NCBI RefSeq assembly: GCF_028583725.1
Contig: NZ_CP110680.1
Coordinates: 1,984,001 to 2,048,000 of the forward strand
Direction: 5' to 3'
DNA: 64,000 nucleotides
Source of the DNA: Cellulomonas fimi
GTDB lineage: Bacteria > Actinomycetota > Actinomycetes > Actinomycetales > Cellulomonadaceae
The notes below the pieces were generated by a model, which saw only the letters and a program-made list of their open reading frames with translations, had not been told where the DNA came from and did not search any database. The translations under genes and the position numbers were made by a program. This document shows positions 1 to 14,273 of this stretch, piece by piece. The number at the start of each line of letters is the position of its first letter. Position 1 is the first letter of the stretch.

Positions 1-63
1 CACCGTCCTGCCGCCTGGGTGACCCCCATCCCCGGGCAGACTCGCCCAGCGAAGGAGCACCAC

Positions 64-2871
<2,808 letters not shown>

Positions 2872-2896
2872 TCGCGGCGGGCGCCTCGCGCCTGAC

Positions 2897-2930
2897 CGAC
2901 GGGCCGTCTCCCCTGGGAGGCGGCCCGTCG
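2897..2930. terminator. Bidirectional hairpin terminator after acnA
   Basis: A 16-bp stem (CGACGGGCCG plus CTCCC, one G-T wobble) with a 2-nt loop sits between the convergent acnA and the DUF1801 gene. There is no T-tract, as is usual in GC-rich actinobacteria. It can serve both strands. Confidence 0.75.
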
Positions 2931-2946
2931 TCGTCCGAGGACGCGC

Positions 2947-3375
2947 CTACACCTGCCCGAAGCCGGGCGCGGTCGTGACGGCCCACGAGCGGCGCAGGAG
3001 CTCCTCGAGGACCGTCAGGTCGACCTCGTCGAGGTCCTTGAGGTAGAGGCAGCTCACGCTCGTGGTGTGCGGGCCCAGGCGCGCCAGCAGGTCCGCGTGC
3101 GCGTCGAAGCCGTCGGCGAGGTAGACGGTCGTCGACGAGCGGCGCGGCGAGAACCCGGCGGCGCTCGCGTCACCCTCGCGACCCGACGCGTACCGGTAGT
3201 GGTACCGGCCGTAGCCGACGATCGACGGGCCCCACATGCGGGGTTCCTCGCCCGTCACGCGGCCGTACAGCGCGAGCAGCCGCTCGGCGTCGCGGCGTCG
3301 TACGGGGTGCTCGACGGCGTCGACGAACGCCCGGACGTCGGCGTCGGTGGGGACGGTCTTCGGCTGGTCGGCCAT
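2947..3375 (-). CDS. DUF1801 family protein
   Basis: 142-residue soluble protein that resembles the DUF1801 (YdhG-like alpha/beta) family: the stretch MWGPSIVGYGRYHYRY followed by a FSPRR segment and a C-terminal SCLYLKDLDEVDL is typical. Function is unknown; the fold is thought to bind small ligands or act as a chaperone-like module. The start at 3375 (MADQPKTV) was chosen because the longer frame upstream runs into the arginase-like gene in another frame and is Arg/Pro-rich junk. It lies 31 nt after the arginase-like gene on the same strand and is probably co-transcribed with it. Confidence 0.85.
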   Translation of the reverse strand: MADQPKTVPTDADVRAFVDAVEHPVRRRDAERLLALYGRVTGEEPRMWGPSIVGYGRYHYRYASGREGDASAAGFSPRRSSTTVYLADGFDAHADLLARLGPHTTSVSCLYLKDLDEVDLTVLEELLRRSWAVTTAPGFGQV

Positions 3376-3406
3376 CGGCCCAGTATCGCCGCGCGTCGCG
3401 GTCGGG

Positions 3407-4303
3407 TCACGGGTCGACGGCGAACGCGCCGGCGACCAGGGCGACGAGCGCGCGCAGGTGCGTGCCCGCCTCGTCGTCGCGGTCGGGGTTGGCCTCGACG
3501 ACCACGAGGCCCGCGAAGCCGTCGGCGCGGACGAGCGCCGCGAGCAGCCGGGCCAGGACCGGCGGGGTGAGGCCGCGGCCGTACGTCGGGACGTCGGCCA
3601 CGGGGAGCGCGAAGAAGTCCAGCACGTCGACGTCGAGGTGCACGAGGAAGCCGTCCGGCCCCGACACGTGCGTGGCCGCGGCCGCAACCGCCTCCGGAGC
3701 TGCCACGACGCGGGAGGCGGGCAGACGCGTCGCGGGGACGAGCCCGTGCACGTCCTCCTCCTCGTCGGCGTACCCGACGAACGCGAGCCGGTCCGCGGCC
3801 AGCAGCGGGCGACGCGGGCCCAGGCCGGCGAGCGCGTCGTGCGCGCCCGGCAGGTCGAGCGCGTGCGCCACGCCCATGGAGTCGGCGATCGGCTCGTCGG
3901 CATGGTCGGTCGGCAGGTGCAGGTCCTGGCCGCCGTCCACGTACACCAGCCCGAGGTCGCGGCCCGCGTCGGCCGCGGCCGCCAGCACCGCGAGGGTCAC
4001 GGTGCACTCACCGCCGACGACGAGCGGCGCGTGGCCCGCGGCGAGCACCCCCAGCACGGCCGCGCGCGCCTCCTGCAGCCCTGCGGCGACGCGGTCGACG
4101 TCGTGCGGCACGGTGGTCGTCGGCGGGTCGTGCCGCCACCGGGCCACCGGGGTGTCGCCGTGGTCGACGACGTCGCGCCCGGCGGCCGAGAGCGCGGCGA
4201 CGAGCCCGGCGGCCCGCAGCGCTGCGGGTGCGCGCTCGAGTCCCGGCGCGTGGGCGGCGGCGCTGGACGGCACACCGAGGAGTCCGAGCGGCACGGGCGT
4301 CAT
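3407..4303 (-). CDS. Arginase/agmatinase-superfamily protein with degenerate metal site
   Basis: 298-residue ureohydrolase-fold protein. The superfamily landmarks align: GGECTV (97-102) where arginases have GGDHS, VDGGQD (122-127) where they have DAHxD, LDVDVLD (223-229) matching the DVDxxDP motif, and VVVEANP (267-273). Canonical arginase binds two Mn2+ through His of GGDH and His of DAHxD; here these are Cys100 and Gly125, while Asp123, Asp127, Asp224 and Asp226 remain. It may therefore bind one metal, use a different metal, or be catalytically inactive. Start MTPVPLG at 4303 was preferred over an in-frame upstream start 22 codons earlier, which overlaps the preceding gene. It sits between a phosphotransferase-like gene and DUF1801 in one leftward unit. 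Do not call it arginase without assay. Confidence 0.8.
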   Translation of the reverse strand: MTPVPLGLLGVPSSAAAHAPGLERAPAALRAAGLVAALSAAGRDVVDHGDTPVARWRHDPPTTTVPHDVDRVAAGLQEARAAVLGVLAAGHAPLVVGGECTVTLAVLAAAADAGRDLGLVYVDGGQDLHLPTDHADEPIADSMGVAHALDLPGAHDALAGLGPRRPLLAADRLAFVGYADEEEDVHGLVPATRLPASRVVAAPEAVAAAATHVSGPDGFLVHLDVDVLDFFALPVADVPTYGRGLTPPVLARLLAALVRADGFAGLVVVEANPDRDDEAGTHLRALVALVAGAFAVDP

Positions 4304-4340
4304 GCCCGCCACCGTACGGACGGGGCCCGACACGGACCCG

Positions 4341-5222
4341 TCAGACGGCGAGGGCCTCCTCCAGCGCACGGCGTCCGACCTGCGCCAGGTGCGGGTGGTC
4401 GACCGGGTGCTGCAGCAGGATCACCGCGAAGTGCAACGCCCACGCGTGCGCCCGCCGCCACATGGCGTCGTCCCAGCCGCACGCGGCGTCGAGACGGTCG
4501 CGGAACGCGCCCCGGCCGTCGGCGTCGAACGTGAGCCACGCGGTCGCGAGGTCCGAGGCCGGATCACCCGAGGTGACGTCGCCGAAGTCGATGAGCGCGT
4601 GCAGCCGGCCGTCTCGCACGAGCAGGTTCGCGGGGTGCGGGTCGCCGTGCAGCCACAGCGCGGGCCCGTCCCACGCCGGCGCCGCCGCGAGCTCGGCACG
4701 CCGCTCGAGCACGCGGTCGGCCTCGGGGAGCGCGATCCGGTCCAGCCGGTCGCGCAGCACCGTCGCGTCGGGGGACAGCGGTACGCCGCGGAACGGGTTG
4801 ACGGGCGCGTCGGCAGGGGCCGGCCGGTGCAGCGCCACGAACACGTCCGCGAGGTCCGCGACCCACGCCGTGCGGTCGGCGACGGGCGCGCGCCACGCCG
4901 GCTCCGCGTGGAACCACGGCACGACGCTCCACGCCCACGGGTAACCGTCGCCGGGCACACCGACGCGCACCGGCACGGGCGTCGCGACGGGCAGCCGCGG
5001 TGCGAGGACCGGCAGCCACCGCTGCTCGTGCGCCACGAGCGGCGCGGAGACGGACCGGACGGGGAAGCGCAGCGCGAGGTCGTCGCCGAGACGCCACAGG
5101 ACGTTGTCCCAGCCGGTCCCGGCGGGCGTGAGCGGGAGGTCGGCGAGGTCGGGATGCTGCGCGCGCAGCAGGCCGCGCACCAGCGTCTCGTCGACGTCGA
5201 TCTCGGGCACGGGGTGGGTCAC
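4341..5222 (-). CDS. Aminoglycoside phosphotransferase (APH) family kinase-like protein
   Basis: 293-residue protein of the APH/choline-kinase fold. The catalytic loop HGDPHPAN lies at 192-199 and the metal-binding IDFGD at 211-215; both catalytic Asp are intact. The N-terminal lobe has TPAGTGWDNVLWRLGDDLALRFP, the nucleotide-binding strands of this family. Members phosphorylate very different small molecules (aminoglycosides, macrolides, sugars, homoserine), so the substrate cannot be read from sequence and a resistance role should not be assumed. GTG start at 5222. It is the first gene of a leftward unit with the arginase-like and DUF1801 genes (gaps of 37 and 31 nt). Confidence 0.85.
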   Translation of the reverse strand: MTHPVPEIDVDETLVRGLLRAQHPDLADLPLTPAGTGWDNVLWRLGDDLALRFPVRSVSAPLVAHEQRWLPVLAPRLPVATPVPVRVGVPGDGYPWAWSVVPWFHAEPAWRAPVADRTAWVADLADVFVALHRPAPADAPVNPFRGVPLSPDATVLRDRLDRIALPEADRVLERRAELAAAPAWDGPALWLHGDPHPANLLVRDGRLHALIDFGDVTSGDPASDLATAWLTFDADGRGAFRDRLDAACGWDDAMWRRAHAWALHFAVILLQHPVDHPHLAQVGRRALEEALAV

Positions 5223-5346
5223 GGTGCTCCTCTCGCGCTGGGCCGCTCGTCCGGGCCGGTGGTACCGCGAACGCCCGCGCGGCGACGGTCCGCCAGGCTA
5301 CGGTGCGGACGACGGACGCGTCGGGGCGTCCCGGGCCGGCGGGAGG

Positions 5347-5874
5347 ATGCGGGTGCGGACGGGCGAGGCGCGGACCGGGGCCGTGCGGACCGGGGCCGTG
5401 CGGACCGGGGCCGTGCGGACCGGGGCCGTGCGGACCGGGGCCGTGCGGACCGGCGTCGTGCGGACCGCCGGGACCGCGGTGGTGGTCCTCGTCGTCGCCG
5501 CGTGCGGAGCCGACAGCCAGGCCGGCTTCGGGATGCCGACGCAGACGGCCGTCGGGGGCGTCCCGGGCGAGCGGACCGAGGTCGAGGGCGTCCTGCGGGT
5601 CGAGGTGAACGGCTGCTTCACGCTCGAGCTCGACGACGGCTCACGTCGCTGGGTCGTCTGGCCGGACGGCTTCGAGCACGACGGCGAGGGCGTGGTGCTC
5701 GCCCGCTCGTTCCGGGCGCTCGACGGCGACCGCCTCGTGGGCGAGGGCCTCCTGGTCGACGCCGCCGCACTGCCGGACTGGGAGAACCCCGACTCGTACG
5801 CCCACGCGTTCGGGACGTTCTGCGAGGCCGGCGACCTCGGCGTCGTCGCGTTCGACGAGGTCGCGACGGCCTGA
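5347..5874 (+). CDS. Lipoprotein with pentapeptide-repeat N-terminus
   Basis: 175-residue predicted lipoprotein of unknown function. A hydrophobic stretch AGTAVVVLVVAAC ends in a lipobox with Cys53 as the lipidation site, followed by a short polar linker and a compact acidic domain (residues about 65-175) with two Cys (in NGCFTLEL and GTFCEAG) that may form a disulfide outside the membrane. The region before the signal peptide is made of RTGAV repeats encoded by a 15-bp tandem array. The ATG at 5347 directly abuts GGGAGG and has no spacer, so translation may instead start at one of the in-frame GTG codons found in every repeat unit, which would give a normal-length signal peptide. The neighbours are divergent from or convergent with it, so context gives no function. 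Confidence 0.65.
   Translation: MRVRTGEARTGAVRTGAVRTGAVRTGAVRTGAVRTGVVRTAGTAVVVLVVAACGADSQAGFGMPTQTAVGGVPGERTEVEGVLRVEVNGCFTLELDDGSRRWVVWPDGFEHDGEGVVLARSFRALDGDRLVGEGLLVDAAALPDWENPDSYAHAFGTFCEAGDLGVVAFDEVATA
5371..5460 (+). repeat. 15-bp tandem repeat inside the lipoprotein signal region
   Basis: Five perfect copies of CGGACCGGGGCCGTG (5371-5445), a sixth copy with two changes (5446-5460) and a partial seventh. The unit length is a multiple of three, so copy-number change keeps the frame and alters only the number of RTGAV units before the signal peptide. Confidence 0.95.
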
Positions 5875-5911
5875 CCGGGCCGACGCCGGGCGCGAACCCG
5901 CCGGACGGGCG

Positions 5912-6594
5912 TCAGTGCGGCCGGACCTCGCGCCGCACGTCCCACGGCACGGCCCAGCCGAGCGCGTCGAACATGCGGCTCAGCACGATGCCCGTGAAGC
6001 CCCACACGACGAGGTCGTCGACGACGAACGCGGGCGTGCGCACGCGGGCCCCGAAGCGCTCGTGCACGACGCTCGCGCGGTGCGTCGGGTCGAGCAGGTC
6101 CGCGACCGGCACGCGGAAGACGTCGACCGTCTCGCCGTGGTCGACGGCAGCCACCTCCGACGGCCGCGTCCACCAGGCCGGCACGGGCGTCACCACGTGG
6201 TTGCTCACGGGAACGGCGAGCGGCGGCAGCTCGCCGAGCACCTCGACGCCGGTCGGGTCGAGCCCGGTCTCCTCGACGGCCTCGCGGACCGCGGCTGCGG
6301 CGGGGGAGTCGTCGTCGGGCTCGGTCCGACCACCCGGGAACGCGACCTGGCCGGCGTGATGGCCCAGGGTCGCGGCCCGACGCTGCAGCAGCACGTCGAG
6401 GTCGCCCGCGACGGCCGGCCGGTCCGCGTCGGCGGTCGCGGCGTCGAGCACGCCGAACAGCACGAGCACCGCCGCGGGGCGGGCGGCCGACACGTCGCGC
6501 AGCACGCGCGTCGGGTCGACCCGCCAGTCCAGCCCGCGTGCGCACAGGTCCAGCAGCTCGGCCCGGGCGCCGGCGGGGGTCGCGGGGGCCGACG

Positions 6595-6598
<4 letters not shown>
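5912..6598 (-). CDS. NUDIX hydrolase, CoA-pyrophosphatase-like
   Basis: 228-residue NUDIX protein. The NUDIX helix REAVEETGL (105-113) is present, and the segment LLQRRAATLGHHAGQVAFPGG-like at 70-90 matches the extra signature of the NudL/Nudt7 subgroup, which cleaves coenzyme A and acyl-CoA to phosphopantetheine and 3',5'-ADP. Exact substrate is inferred, not shown. The ATG at 6598 overlaps the stop of the upstream amidotransferase gene by 4 bp (ATGA), so the two are translationally coupled. It is the last gene of the guaB1-amidotransferase-NUDIX operon. Confidence 0.9.
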
Positions 6599-8919
<2,321 letters not shown>

Positions 8920-8987
8920 GTGCAGGCGAAGCCTTCGGCGTCCGCAGCGTGCGGCATCGTCGCCGCACCGGGAGGAGAGGCTGCCTC

Positions 8988-10886
8988 ATGGCACTGCTGG
9001 AGTCGATCACGTCACCCGCGGACGTGCGCCGCCTGACCCGCACGCAGGTCGCGCGGCTCGCGGACGAGATCCGCACGTTCCTCGTCGAGTCGGTGTCGCG
9101 GACGGGCGGCCACCTGGGCCCGAACCTCGGCGTCGTCGAGCTGACCATCGCGCTGCACCGCGTCTTCGACTCGCCGCGCGACACGATGGTGTTCGACACC
9201 GGTCACCAGGCGTACGTGCACAAGCTGCTGACGGGCCGCACGGACTTCTCGCAGCTGCGCCGTCGTGGTGGGCTCTCGGGCTACCCGAGCCGCACGGAGT
9301 CGGAGCACGACGTCGTCGAGAACTCGCACGCGTCGACCGCGCTGTCGTGGGCCGACGGGATCGCCAAGGCCAACCAGCTCCAGGGCCGCGGGCAGCGGCA
9401 CGTCGTCGCGGTCATCGGCGACGGCGCGCTCACCGGCGGCATGGCCTGGGAGGCGCTCAACAACATCGCCGCCGGCCAGGACCGTCGCCTCGTGGTCGTC
9501 GTCAACGACAACGGCCGGTCCTACGCGCCGACGATCGGCGGCCTCGCCCGTCACCTCGACACGCTGCGCACGACACAGGGCTACGAGAACGTCCTGTCGT
9601 GGGGCAAGCAGACGCTCCGCCGGTCCGGCCCGCCCGGGCGGTTCGCGTACGACGCGCTGCACGGCCTGAAGAAGGGCATCAAGGACGTCGTCGCGCCGCA
9701 GGGGATGTTCGAGGACCTCGGGCTCAAGTACGTCGGGCCGGTCGACGGGCACGACGAGCAGGCCGTCGAGCACGCGCTGCGCCGCGCCAAGGCGTTCGGC
9801 GGGCCCGTGATCGTGCACGTCATCACCGAGAAGGGCCGCGGGTACACGCCGGCCGAGCAGGACGTCGCCGACCGGTTCCACGCGGTCGGCCAGATCCACC
9901 CGGAGACGGGTCTGCCGCTCGCTCCGTCGCGGTTCGGCTGGACGAGCGTGTTCGCCGACGAGATCGTGCGCATCGGCCGCCGCCGCAAGGACGTCGTGGC
10001 GATCACCGCGGCGATGCTCCAGCCGGTCGGGCTCGCGCCGTTCGCCGCGGAGTTCCCCGACCGCGTGTTCGACGTGGGCATCGCCGAGCAGCACGCGGCG
10101 ACGTCGGCCGCCGGGATGGCCTACGGCGGGCTGCACCCGGTCGTCGCGGTCTACGCGACGTTCCTCAACCGCGCGTTCGACCAGGTGCTCATGGACGTCG
10201 CGCTGCACAAGGCCGGCGTGACGTTCGTGCTCGACCGGGCGGGCCTGACGGGCGACGACGGCGCGAGCCACAACGGCATGTGGGACATGGCGATGCTCGG
10301 CATCGTGCCCGGCCTGCGCCTCGCGGCTCCGCGCGACGAGCCCACGCTGCGCGACGCGCTGCGCACGGCCGTCGACGTCGACGACGCCCCCACGGTCGTC
10401 CGCTACCCCAAGGGTGCGATGGGCGACCCGCTGCCCGCGGTCGACGACGTCGACGGGATCGACGTGCTCGCGCGCCACGACGGTGCGGACGCCGAGGCGC
10501 GGTCCGTGCTCGTCGTCGGCGTCGGGGCGATGGCGGCGACCGCCGTCGCGACGGGCGAGCTGCTCGCGGCGCACGGCCTGCGCGTGACCGTCGTCGACCC
10601 GCGCTGGGTGCTGCCGGTGCCGACCGCGCTGACCAAGCTCGCGGGCGAGCACGACCACGTCGTGACGGTCGAGGACGGGCTCGTGGACGGTGGGATCGGC
10701 GCGCTGCTCGGGCAGCGCTGCACCGACGTCGGCGTGCACACGCCCGTGCAGGCGGTCGGCATCCCGCGCCGGTTCCTCGACCACGCGTCGCGCGACCAGC
10801 TCGTCGGCGAGCTGCGGCTGGGGCCGAACGACGTCGCGCGGGACGTGCTCACGGCCCTCGGCCGGGTGCCCGGACCGGGGCAGTAG
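8988..10886 (+). CDS. dxs: 1-deoxy-D-xylulose-5-phosphate synthase
   Basis: Condenses pyruvate and glyceraldehyde 3-phosphate to DXP, the first step of the MEP isoprenoid pathway; thiamine-diphosphate dependent, cytosolic. 632 residues, normal for DXS. Visible motifs: [17 protein letters not shown] near residue 40, [16 protein letters not shown], the TPP-binding [16 protein letters not shown], and in the pyrimidine domain [20 protein letters not shown] with the conserved Glu. Start ATG at 8988 is preceded by GGAGGAGAGG. A weak hairpin lies between it and pflB, so it may be transcribed separately. Co-localisation with fadA/fadB and RNase D downstream is common in Actinobacteria. Confidence 0.97.
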   Translation: MALLESITSPADVRRLTRTQVARLADEIRTFLVESVSRTGGHLGPNLGVVELTIALHRVFDSPRDTMVFDTGHQAYVHKLLTGRTDFSQLRRRGGLSGYPSRTESEHDVVENSHASTALSWADGIAKANQLQGRGQRHVVAVIGDGALTGGMAWEALNNIAAGQDRRLVVVVNDNGRSYAPTIGGLARHLDTLRTTQGYENVLSWGKQTLRRSGPPGRFAYDALHGLKKGIKDVVAPQGMFEDLGLKYVGPVDGHDEQAVEHALRRAKAFGGPVIVHVITEKGRGYTPAEQDVADRFHAVGQIHPETGLPLAPSRFGWTSVFADEIVRIGRRRKDVVAITAAMLQPVGLAPFAAEFPDRVFDVGIAEQHAATSAAGMAYGGLHPVVAVYATFLNRAFDQVLMDVALHKAGVTFVLDRAGLTGDDGASHNGMWDMAMLGIVPGLRLAAPRDEPTLRDALRTAVDVDDAPTVVRYPKGAMGDPLPAVDDVDGIDVLARHDGADAEARSVLVVGVGAMAATAVATGELLAAHGLRVTVVDPRWVLPVPTALTKLAGEHDHVVTVEDGLVDGGIGALLGQRCTDVGVHTPVQAVGIPRRFLDHASRDQLVGELRLGPNDVARDVLTALGRVPGPGQ

Positions 10887-10898
10887 CGCACGTCACAG

Positions 10899-10916
10899 CG
10901 GCCCTCGCGGGGGCCG
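10899..10916 (+). terminator. Weak hairpin after dxs
   Basis: CGGCCC/GGGCCG stem of 6 bp with a 6-nt loop, 12 nt after the dxs stop and before the pflB promoter. Short and without T-tract; may only attenuate read-through. Confidence 0.35.
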
Positions 10917-10929
10917 GGGCGAAGGTCCC

Positions 10930-10958
10930 AAGACATCCCATCACTTGCTCCATAGGTT
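10930..10958 (+). promoter_or_regulatory. Predicted sigma-A-type promoter of pflB-pflA
   Basis: AAGACA (10930-10935), 17-bp spacer, TAGGTT (10953-10958). The surrounding 40 bp is clearly more AT-rich than the rest of the window. No FNR-type (TTGAT-N4-ATCAA) or Rex-type box was found, so the oxygen or redox control expected for PFL is not evident here. Confidence 0.55.
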
Positions 10959-10988
10959 CGAGTTATCGACCCGCACGGAGGAGCGAAG

Positions 10989-13262
10989 ATGTCCACCACC
11001 GCAGTCCCCGCCACCGCCCACGACGAGGCCACCACCCCGGCCGCGTGGACCGGCTTCGTCATCGGCCCCTGGGCCGACCATGTCGACGTGCGGGACTTCA
11101 TCCAGCGCAACTACACGCCCTACGAGGGTGACAGCGCGTTCCTCGCGGGCCCGACCGCCCGCACGACGCGCATCTGGGACCGCCTGAGCGCGATGTTCCC
11201 GGCCGAGCGCGAGAAGGGCGTCTACGACGTCGACGCGAAGACCCCGTCCACGATCACGTCGCACGCCCCCGGCTACATCGCGAAGGACGACGAGATCATC
11301 GTCGGCCTCCAGACCGACGCCCCGCTCAAGCGCGCGATCATGCCCAACGGCGGCTACCGGATGGTCGAGAAGTCGCTCGAGACCTACGGCTACGAGCCCG
11401 ACCCGATCGTCTCCGAGATCTTCAGCAAGTACCGCAAGACGCACAACGACGGCGTCTTCGACGTCTACCCGCCGGCCGTGCGCGCCGCGCGCTCGTCCCA
11501 CATCATCACGGGCCTGCCCGACGCCTACGGCCGCGGCCGGATCATCGGCGACTACCGCCGCGTCGCCCTGTACGGCGTCGACGCGCTCATCGCCGCCAAG
11601 AAGCTCGAGCGTGCCGAGCTCGACATGGAGCGCTCCGTCGAGGACGTCATCCGCGACCGCGAGGAGAACGCGGAGCAGATCCGCGCGCTCAACGAGCTCA
11701 AGCAGATGGCCGCGTCCTACGGGTACGACATCTCCGGCCCGGCGACGACCGGCCGCGAGGCCGTGCAGTGGCTGTACTTCGCGTACCTCGCCGCCGTGAA
11801 GGAGCAGAACGGCGCCGCGATGTCGCTCGGCCGGACGTCGACCTTCCTCGACATCTACCTGCAGCGCGACCTCGAGGCCGGCATCCTCACGGAGGAGCAG
11901 GCGCAGGAGATCATCGACGACTTCGTCGTGAAGCTGCGGATCGTGCGCTTCCTGCGCACCCCCGAGTACGACGCGCTCTTCTCGGGCGACCCCACCTGGG
12001 TGACCGAGTCGATCGGCGGCATGGGCGAGGACGGGCGCACGCTCGTCACGAAGACGTCGTTCCGCTACCTGCAGACGCTCTACAACCTGGGCCCGGCGCC
12101 CGAGCCGAACATGACCGTGTTCTGGAGCGACAGCCTCCCGGCCGGGTTCAAGGCGTACTGCGCGCAGGTGTCGATCGACACGAGCGCCGTGCAGTACGAG
12201 TCCGACGAGCTCATCCGCAACGACTGGGGCGACGACGCGGCCATCGCGTGCTGCGTGTCCCCGATGCGCGTCGGCAAGCAGATGCAGTTCTTTGGTGCTC
12301 GCGTGAACCTCGCGAAGGCGCTGCTCTACGCGATCAACGGCGGCCGCGACGAGGTCTCCGGCAAGCAGGTCGCGCCGGTCACCGCGCCCGTCGAGGGCGA
12401 CGTGCTCGACTACGACGACGTCATGGCGAAGTTCGACAAGACGATGGACTGGCTGGCCCAGACCTACGTCGACGCGCTCAACTGCGTGCACTACATGCAC
12501 GACAAGTACGCGTACGAGCGCATCGAGATGGCGCTGCACGACCGCGAGATCCTGCGGACCCTGGCCTGCGGCATCGCCGGCCTGTCGGTCGTCGCCGACT
12601 CGCTGTCCGCGATCAAGTACGCCAAGGTCACGGCGCTGCGCACGACGGACGGCCTCGTCACCGAGTACGCGATCGACGGCGACTTCCCGACGTACGGCAA
12701 CGACGACGACCGCGCCGACGACATCGCGGTGTGGATCGTCAACACGTTCATGGAGAAGATCCGGCAGTACCCGACGTACCGGAAGGCGCTGCACACGCAG
12801 TCCGTCCTGACGATCACGTCGAACGTCGTCTACGGCAAGGCCACCGGCTCGACCCCCGACGGCCGCCGCGCGGGCGAGCCGTTCGCCCCGGGTGCCAACC
12901 CGATGAACGGGCGCGACTCGCACGGCATGCTCGCCTCGGCGCTGTCCGTCGCGAAGCTGCCCTACTCGCAGTCGCAGGACGGCATCTCGCTCACGTCGTC
13001 GGTCGTGCCCTCGGGCCTCGGCCGCACGCGTGAGGAGCAGGTGACGAACCTGGTCGGTCTGCTCGACGCGTACACGCTGTCGAACGGCTACCACATGAAC
13101 GTCAACGTCCTGAACCGCGAGACCTTGCTCGACGCGATGGAGCACCCGGAGAACTACCCGCAGCTCACCATCCGCGTCTCGGGCTACGCCGTGAACTTCG
13201 TGCGGCTGACCCGCGAGCAGCAGCTCGACGTCCTGTCCCGGACGTTCCACGGCGCGGTCTGA
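10989..13262 (+). CDS. pflB: Formate C-acetyltransferase (pyruvate formate-lyase)
   Basis: Cleaves pyruvate non-oxidatively with CoA to acetyl-CoA and formate by a glycyl-radical mechanism; cytosolic and oxygen-sensitive. 757 residues. The catalytic pair Cys421-Cys422 sits in [12 protein letters not shown] and the radical Gly732 in RVSGYAVNF, in the same spacing as in characterised PFLs. ATG at 10989 follows CGGAGGAGCG. The activase gene follows after 54 bp. The presence of an intact PFL pair in a genome with aconitase and beta-oxidation implies facultative anaerobic mixed-acid fermentation, as known for Cellulomonas. Confidence 0.98.
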   Translation: MSTTAVPATAHDEATTPAAWTGFVIGPWADHVDVRDFIQRNYTPYEGDSAFLAGPTARTTRIWDRLSAMFPAEREKGVYDVDAKTPSTITSHAPGYIAKDDEIIVGLQTDAPLKRAIMPNGGYRMVEKSLETYGYEPDPIVSEIFSKYRKTHNDGVFDVYPPAVRAARSSHIITGLPDAYGRGRIIGDYRRVALYGVDALIAAKKLERAELDMERSVEDVIRDREENAEQIRALNELKQMAASYGYDISGPATTGREAVQWLYFAYLAAVKEQNGAAMSLGRTSTFLDIYLQRDLEAGILTEEQAQEIIDDFVVKLRIVRFLRTPEYDALFSGDPTWVTESIGGMGEDGRTLVTKTSFRYLQTLYNLGPAPEPNMTVFWSDSLPAGFKAYCAQVSIDTSAVQYESDELIRNDWGDDAAIACCVSPMRVGKQMQFFGARVNLAKALLYAINGGRDEVSGKQVAPVTAPVEGDVLDYDDVMAKFDKTMDWLAQTYVDALNCVHYMHDKYAYERIEMALHDREILRTLACGIAGLSVVADSLSAIKYAKVTALRTTDGLVTEYAIDGDFPTYGNDDDRADDIAVWIVNTFMEKIRQYPTYRKALHTQSVLTITSNVVYGKATGSTPDGRRAGEPFAPGANPMNGRDSHGMLASALSVAKLPYSQSQDGISLTSSVVPSGLGRTREEQVTNLVGLLDAYTLSNGYHMNVNVLNRETLLDAMEHPENYPQLTIRVSGYAVNFVRLTREQQLDVLSRTFHGAV

Positions 13263-13316
13263 CCGACGCCGCACCCGCACGCACCCGTAGCAGTCCCGGC
13301 ACCGAGGAGCACGACG

Positions 13317-14207
13317 ATGACGACCCAGACCGAGCAGCGGAGCACCGGCGCCCCCGTGGTGGCGCTCGGCGCGCCGCTGGTCGGCGGGTCGCACGAGCGG
13401 GCCCACGGTGCCGGGACCGCCGGTCTCACCGAGGTCGAGGCCGAGCGGTCCGCGCGGCTCGCCGCGGTGCGGGCCGGTGACGTCGGGTCCGTGCACTCGT
13501 GGGAGCTCGTCACGGCGGTCGACGGTCCCGGGACGCGCCTCACGGTCTTCCTCGCCGGGTGCCCGCTGCGGTGCCTGTACTGCCACAACCCCGACACGAT
13601 GGAGATGCGCCGCGGCACCGACGTCGCCGCCGACGACCTGCTCAAGCGCGTGCAGCGCTACCGCGGCGTCATGAAGGCGACCGGCGGCGGCCTCACGATC
13701 TCGGGCGGTGAGCCGCTCATGCAGCCCGCGTTCGTGCGCCGCCTGCTGCGCGGCGCGAAGGCGATGGACGTGCACACCGCGATCGACACGTCCGGCTTCC
13801 TCGGCACGCACCTGTCGGACGCGATGCTGAACGACGTCGACCTCGTCCTGCTCGACGTGAAGTCGGGCATCCCCGAGACCTACCGCAAGGTCACCGGTCA
13901 GGACCTGGCTCCGACCCTGGCGTTCGGCCGCCGGCTCGCCGACCGTGGCACCCGGACCTGGATCCGGTTCGTCCTCGTCCCGGGCCTCACCGACGCGGTC
14001 GAGAACGTCGACGCCGTCGCCGACTACGTCGCGTCGCTGGGCGAGTGCGTCGAGCGCGTCGAGGTCCTGCCGTTCCACCAGATGGGCCGCGACAAGTGGG
14101 CCGAGCTCGGCATGAGGTACGAGCTCGACGACGTCGAGCCGCCGTCGCCCGAGCTCGTCGAGCGCGTGCGCGACCAGTTCCGCGCCCGCGGTCTCACCAC
14201 CTTCTGA
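13317..14207 (+). CDS. pflA: Pyruvate formate-lyase activating enzyme (radical SAM)
   Basis: Uses S-adenosylmethionine and a [4Fe-4S] cluster to abstract hydrogen from the glycine of PflB. 296 residues; the radical-SAM CX3CX2C motif is GCPLRCLYC with Cys82, Cys86 and Cys89, and GGGLTISGGEPLMQP is the SAM-binding GGE motif. The first 45 residues form a longer N-terminal extension than in E. coli PflA (about 246 residues) and look unstructured. ATG at 13317 is preceded by GAGGAG. Forms an operon with pflB. Confidence 0.96.
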   Translation: MTTQTEQRSTGAPVVALGAPLVGGSHERAHGAGTAGLTEVEAERSARLAAVRAGDVGSVHSWELVTAVDGPGTRLTVFLAGCPLRCLYCHNPDTMEMRRGTDVAADDLLKRVQRYRGVMKATGGGLTISGGEPLMQPAFVRRLLRGAKAMDVHTAIDTSGFLGTHLSDAMLNDVDLVLLDVKSGIPETYRKVTGQDLAPTLAFGRRLADRGTRTWIRFVLVPGLTDAVENVDAVADYVASLGECVERVEVLPFHQMGRDKWAELGMRYELDDVEPPSPELVERVRDQFRARGLTTF

Positions 14208-14273
14208 CCGGGGCGGCCCCGGGCGGGCTCTGGCAGGCTGGCGGGACCACTCCCGAGCCGTGAGGAGACCCCC

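Noticed and set aside
4341..5222. Aminoglycoside resistance gene
   Set aside because: Only the broad kinase fold is supported; no mobile element or resistance context, and substrate is unknown.
5371..5460. Short regular repeats considered as a CRISPR array
   Set aside because: Units are contiguous without spacers and lie in a coding frame; no cas genes.
3236..6359. Long plus-strand frames over the arginase-like, phosphotransferase and NUDIX genes
   Set aside because: Antisense shadows with Arg/Ser-rich composition and no ribosome sites; the minus-strand frames show conserved motifs.
10949..10975. GGTTCGAG-like sequence as a tRNA T-arm
   Set aside because: No acceptor or anticodon stems can be paired around it; it overlaps the pflB promoter.
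10920..10988. FNR or Rex operator before pflB
   Set aside because: No half sites with the required symmetry were found despite the local AT-richness.
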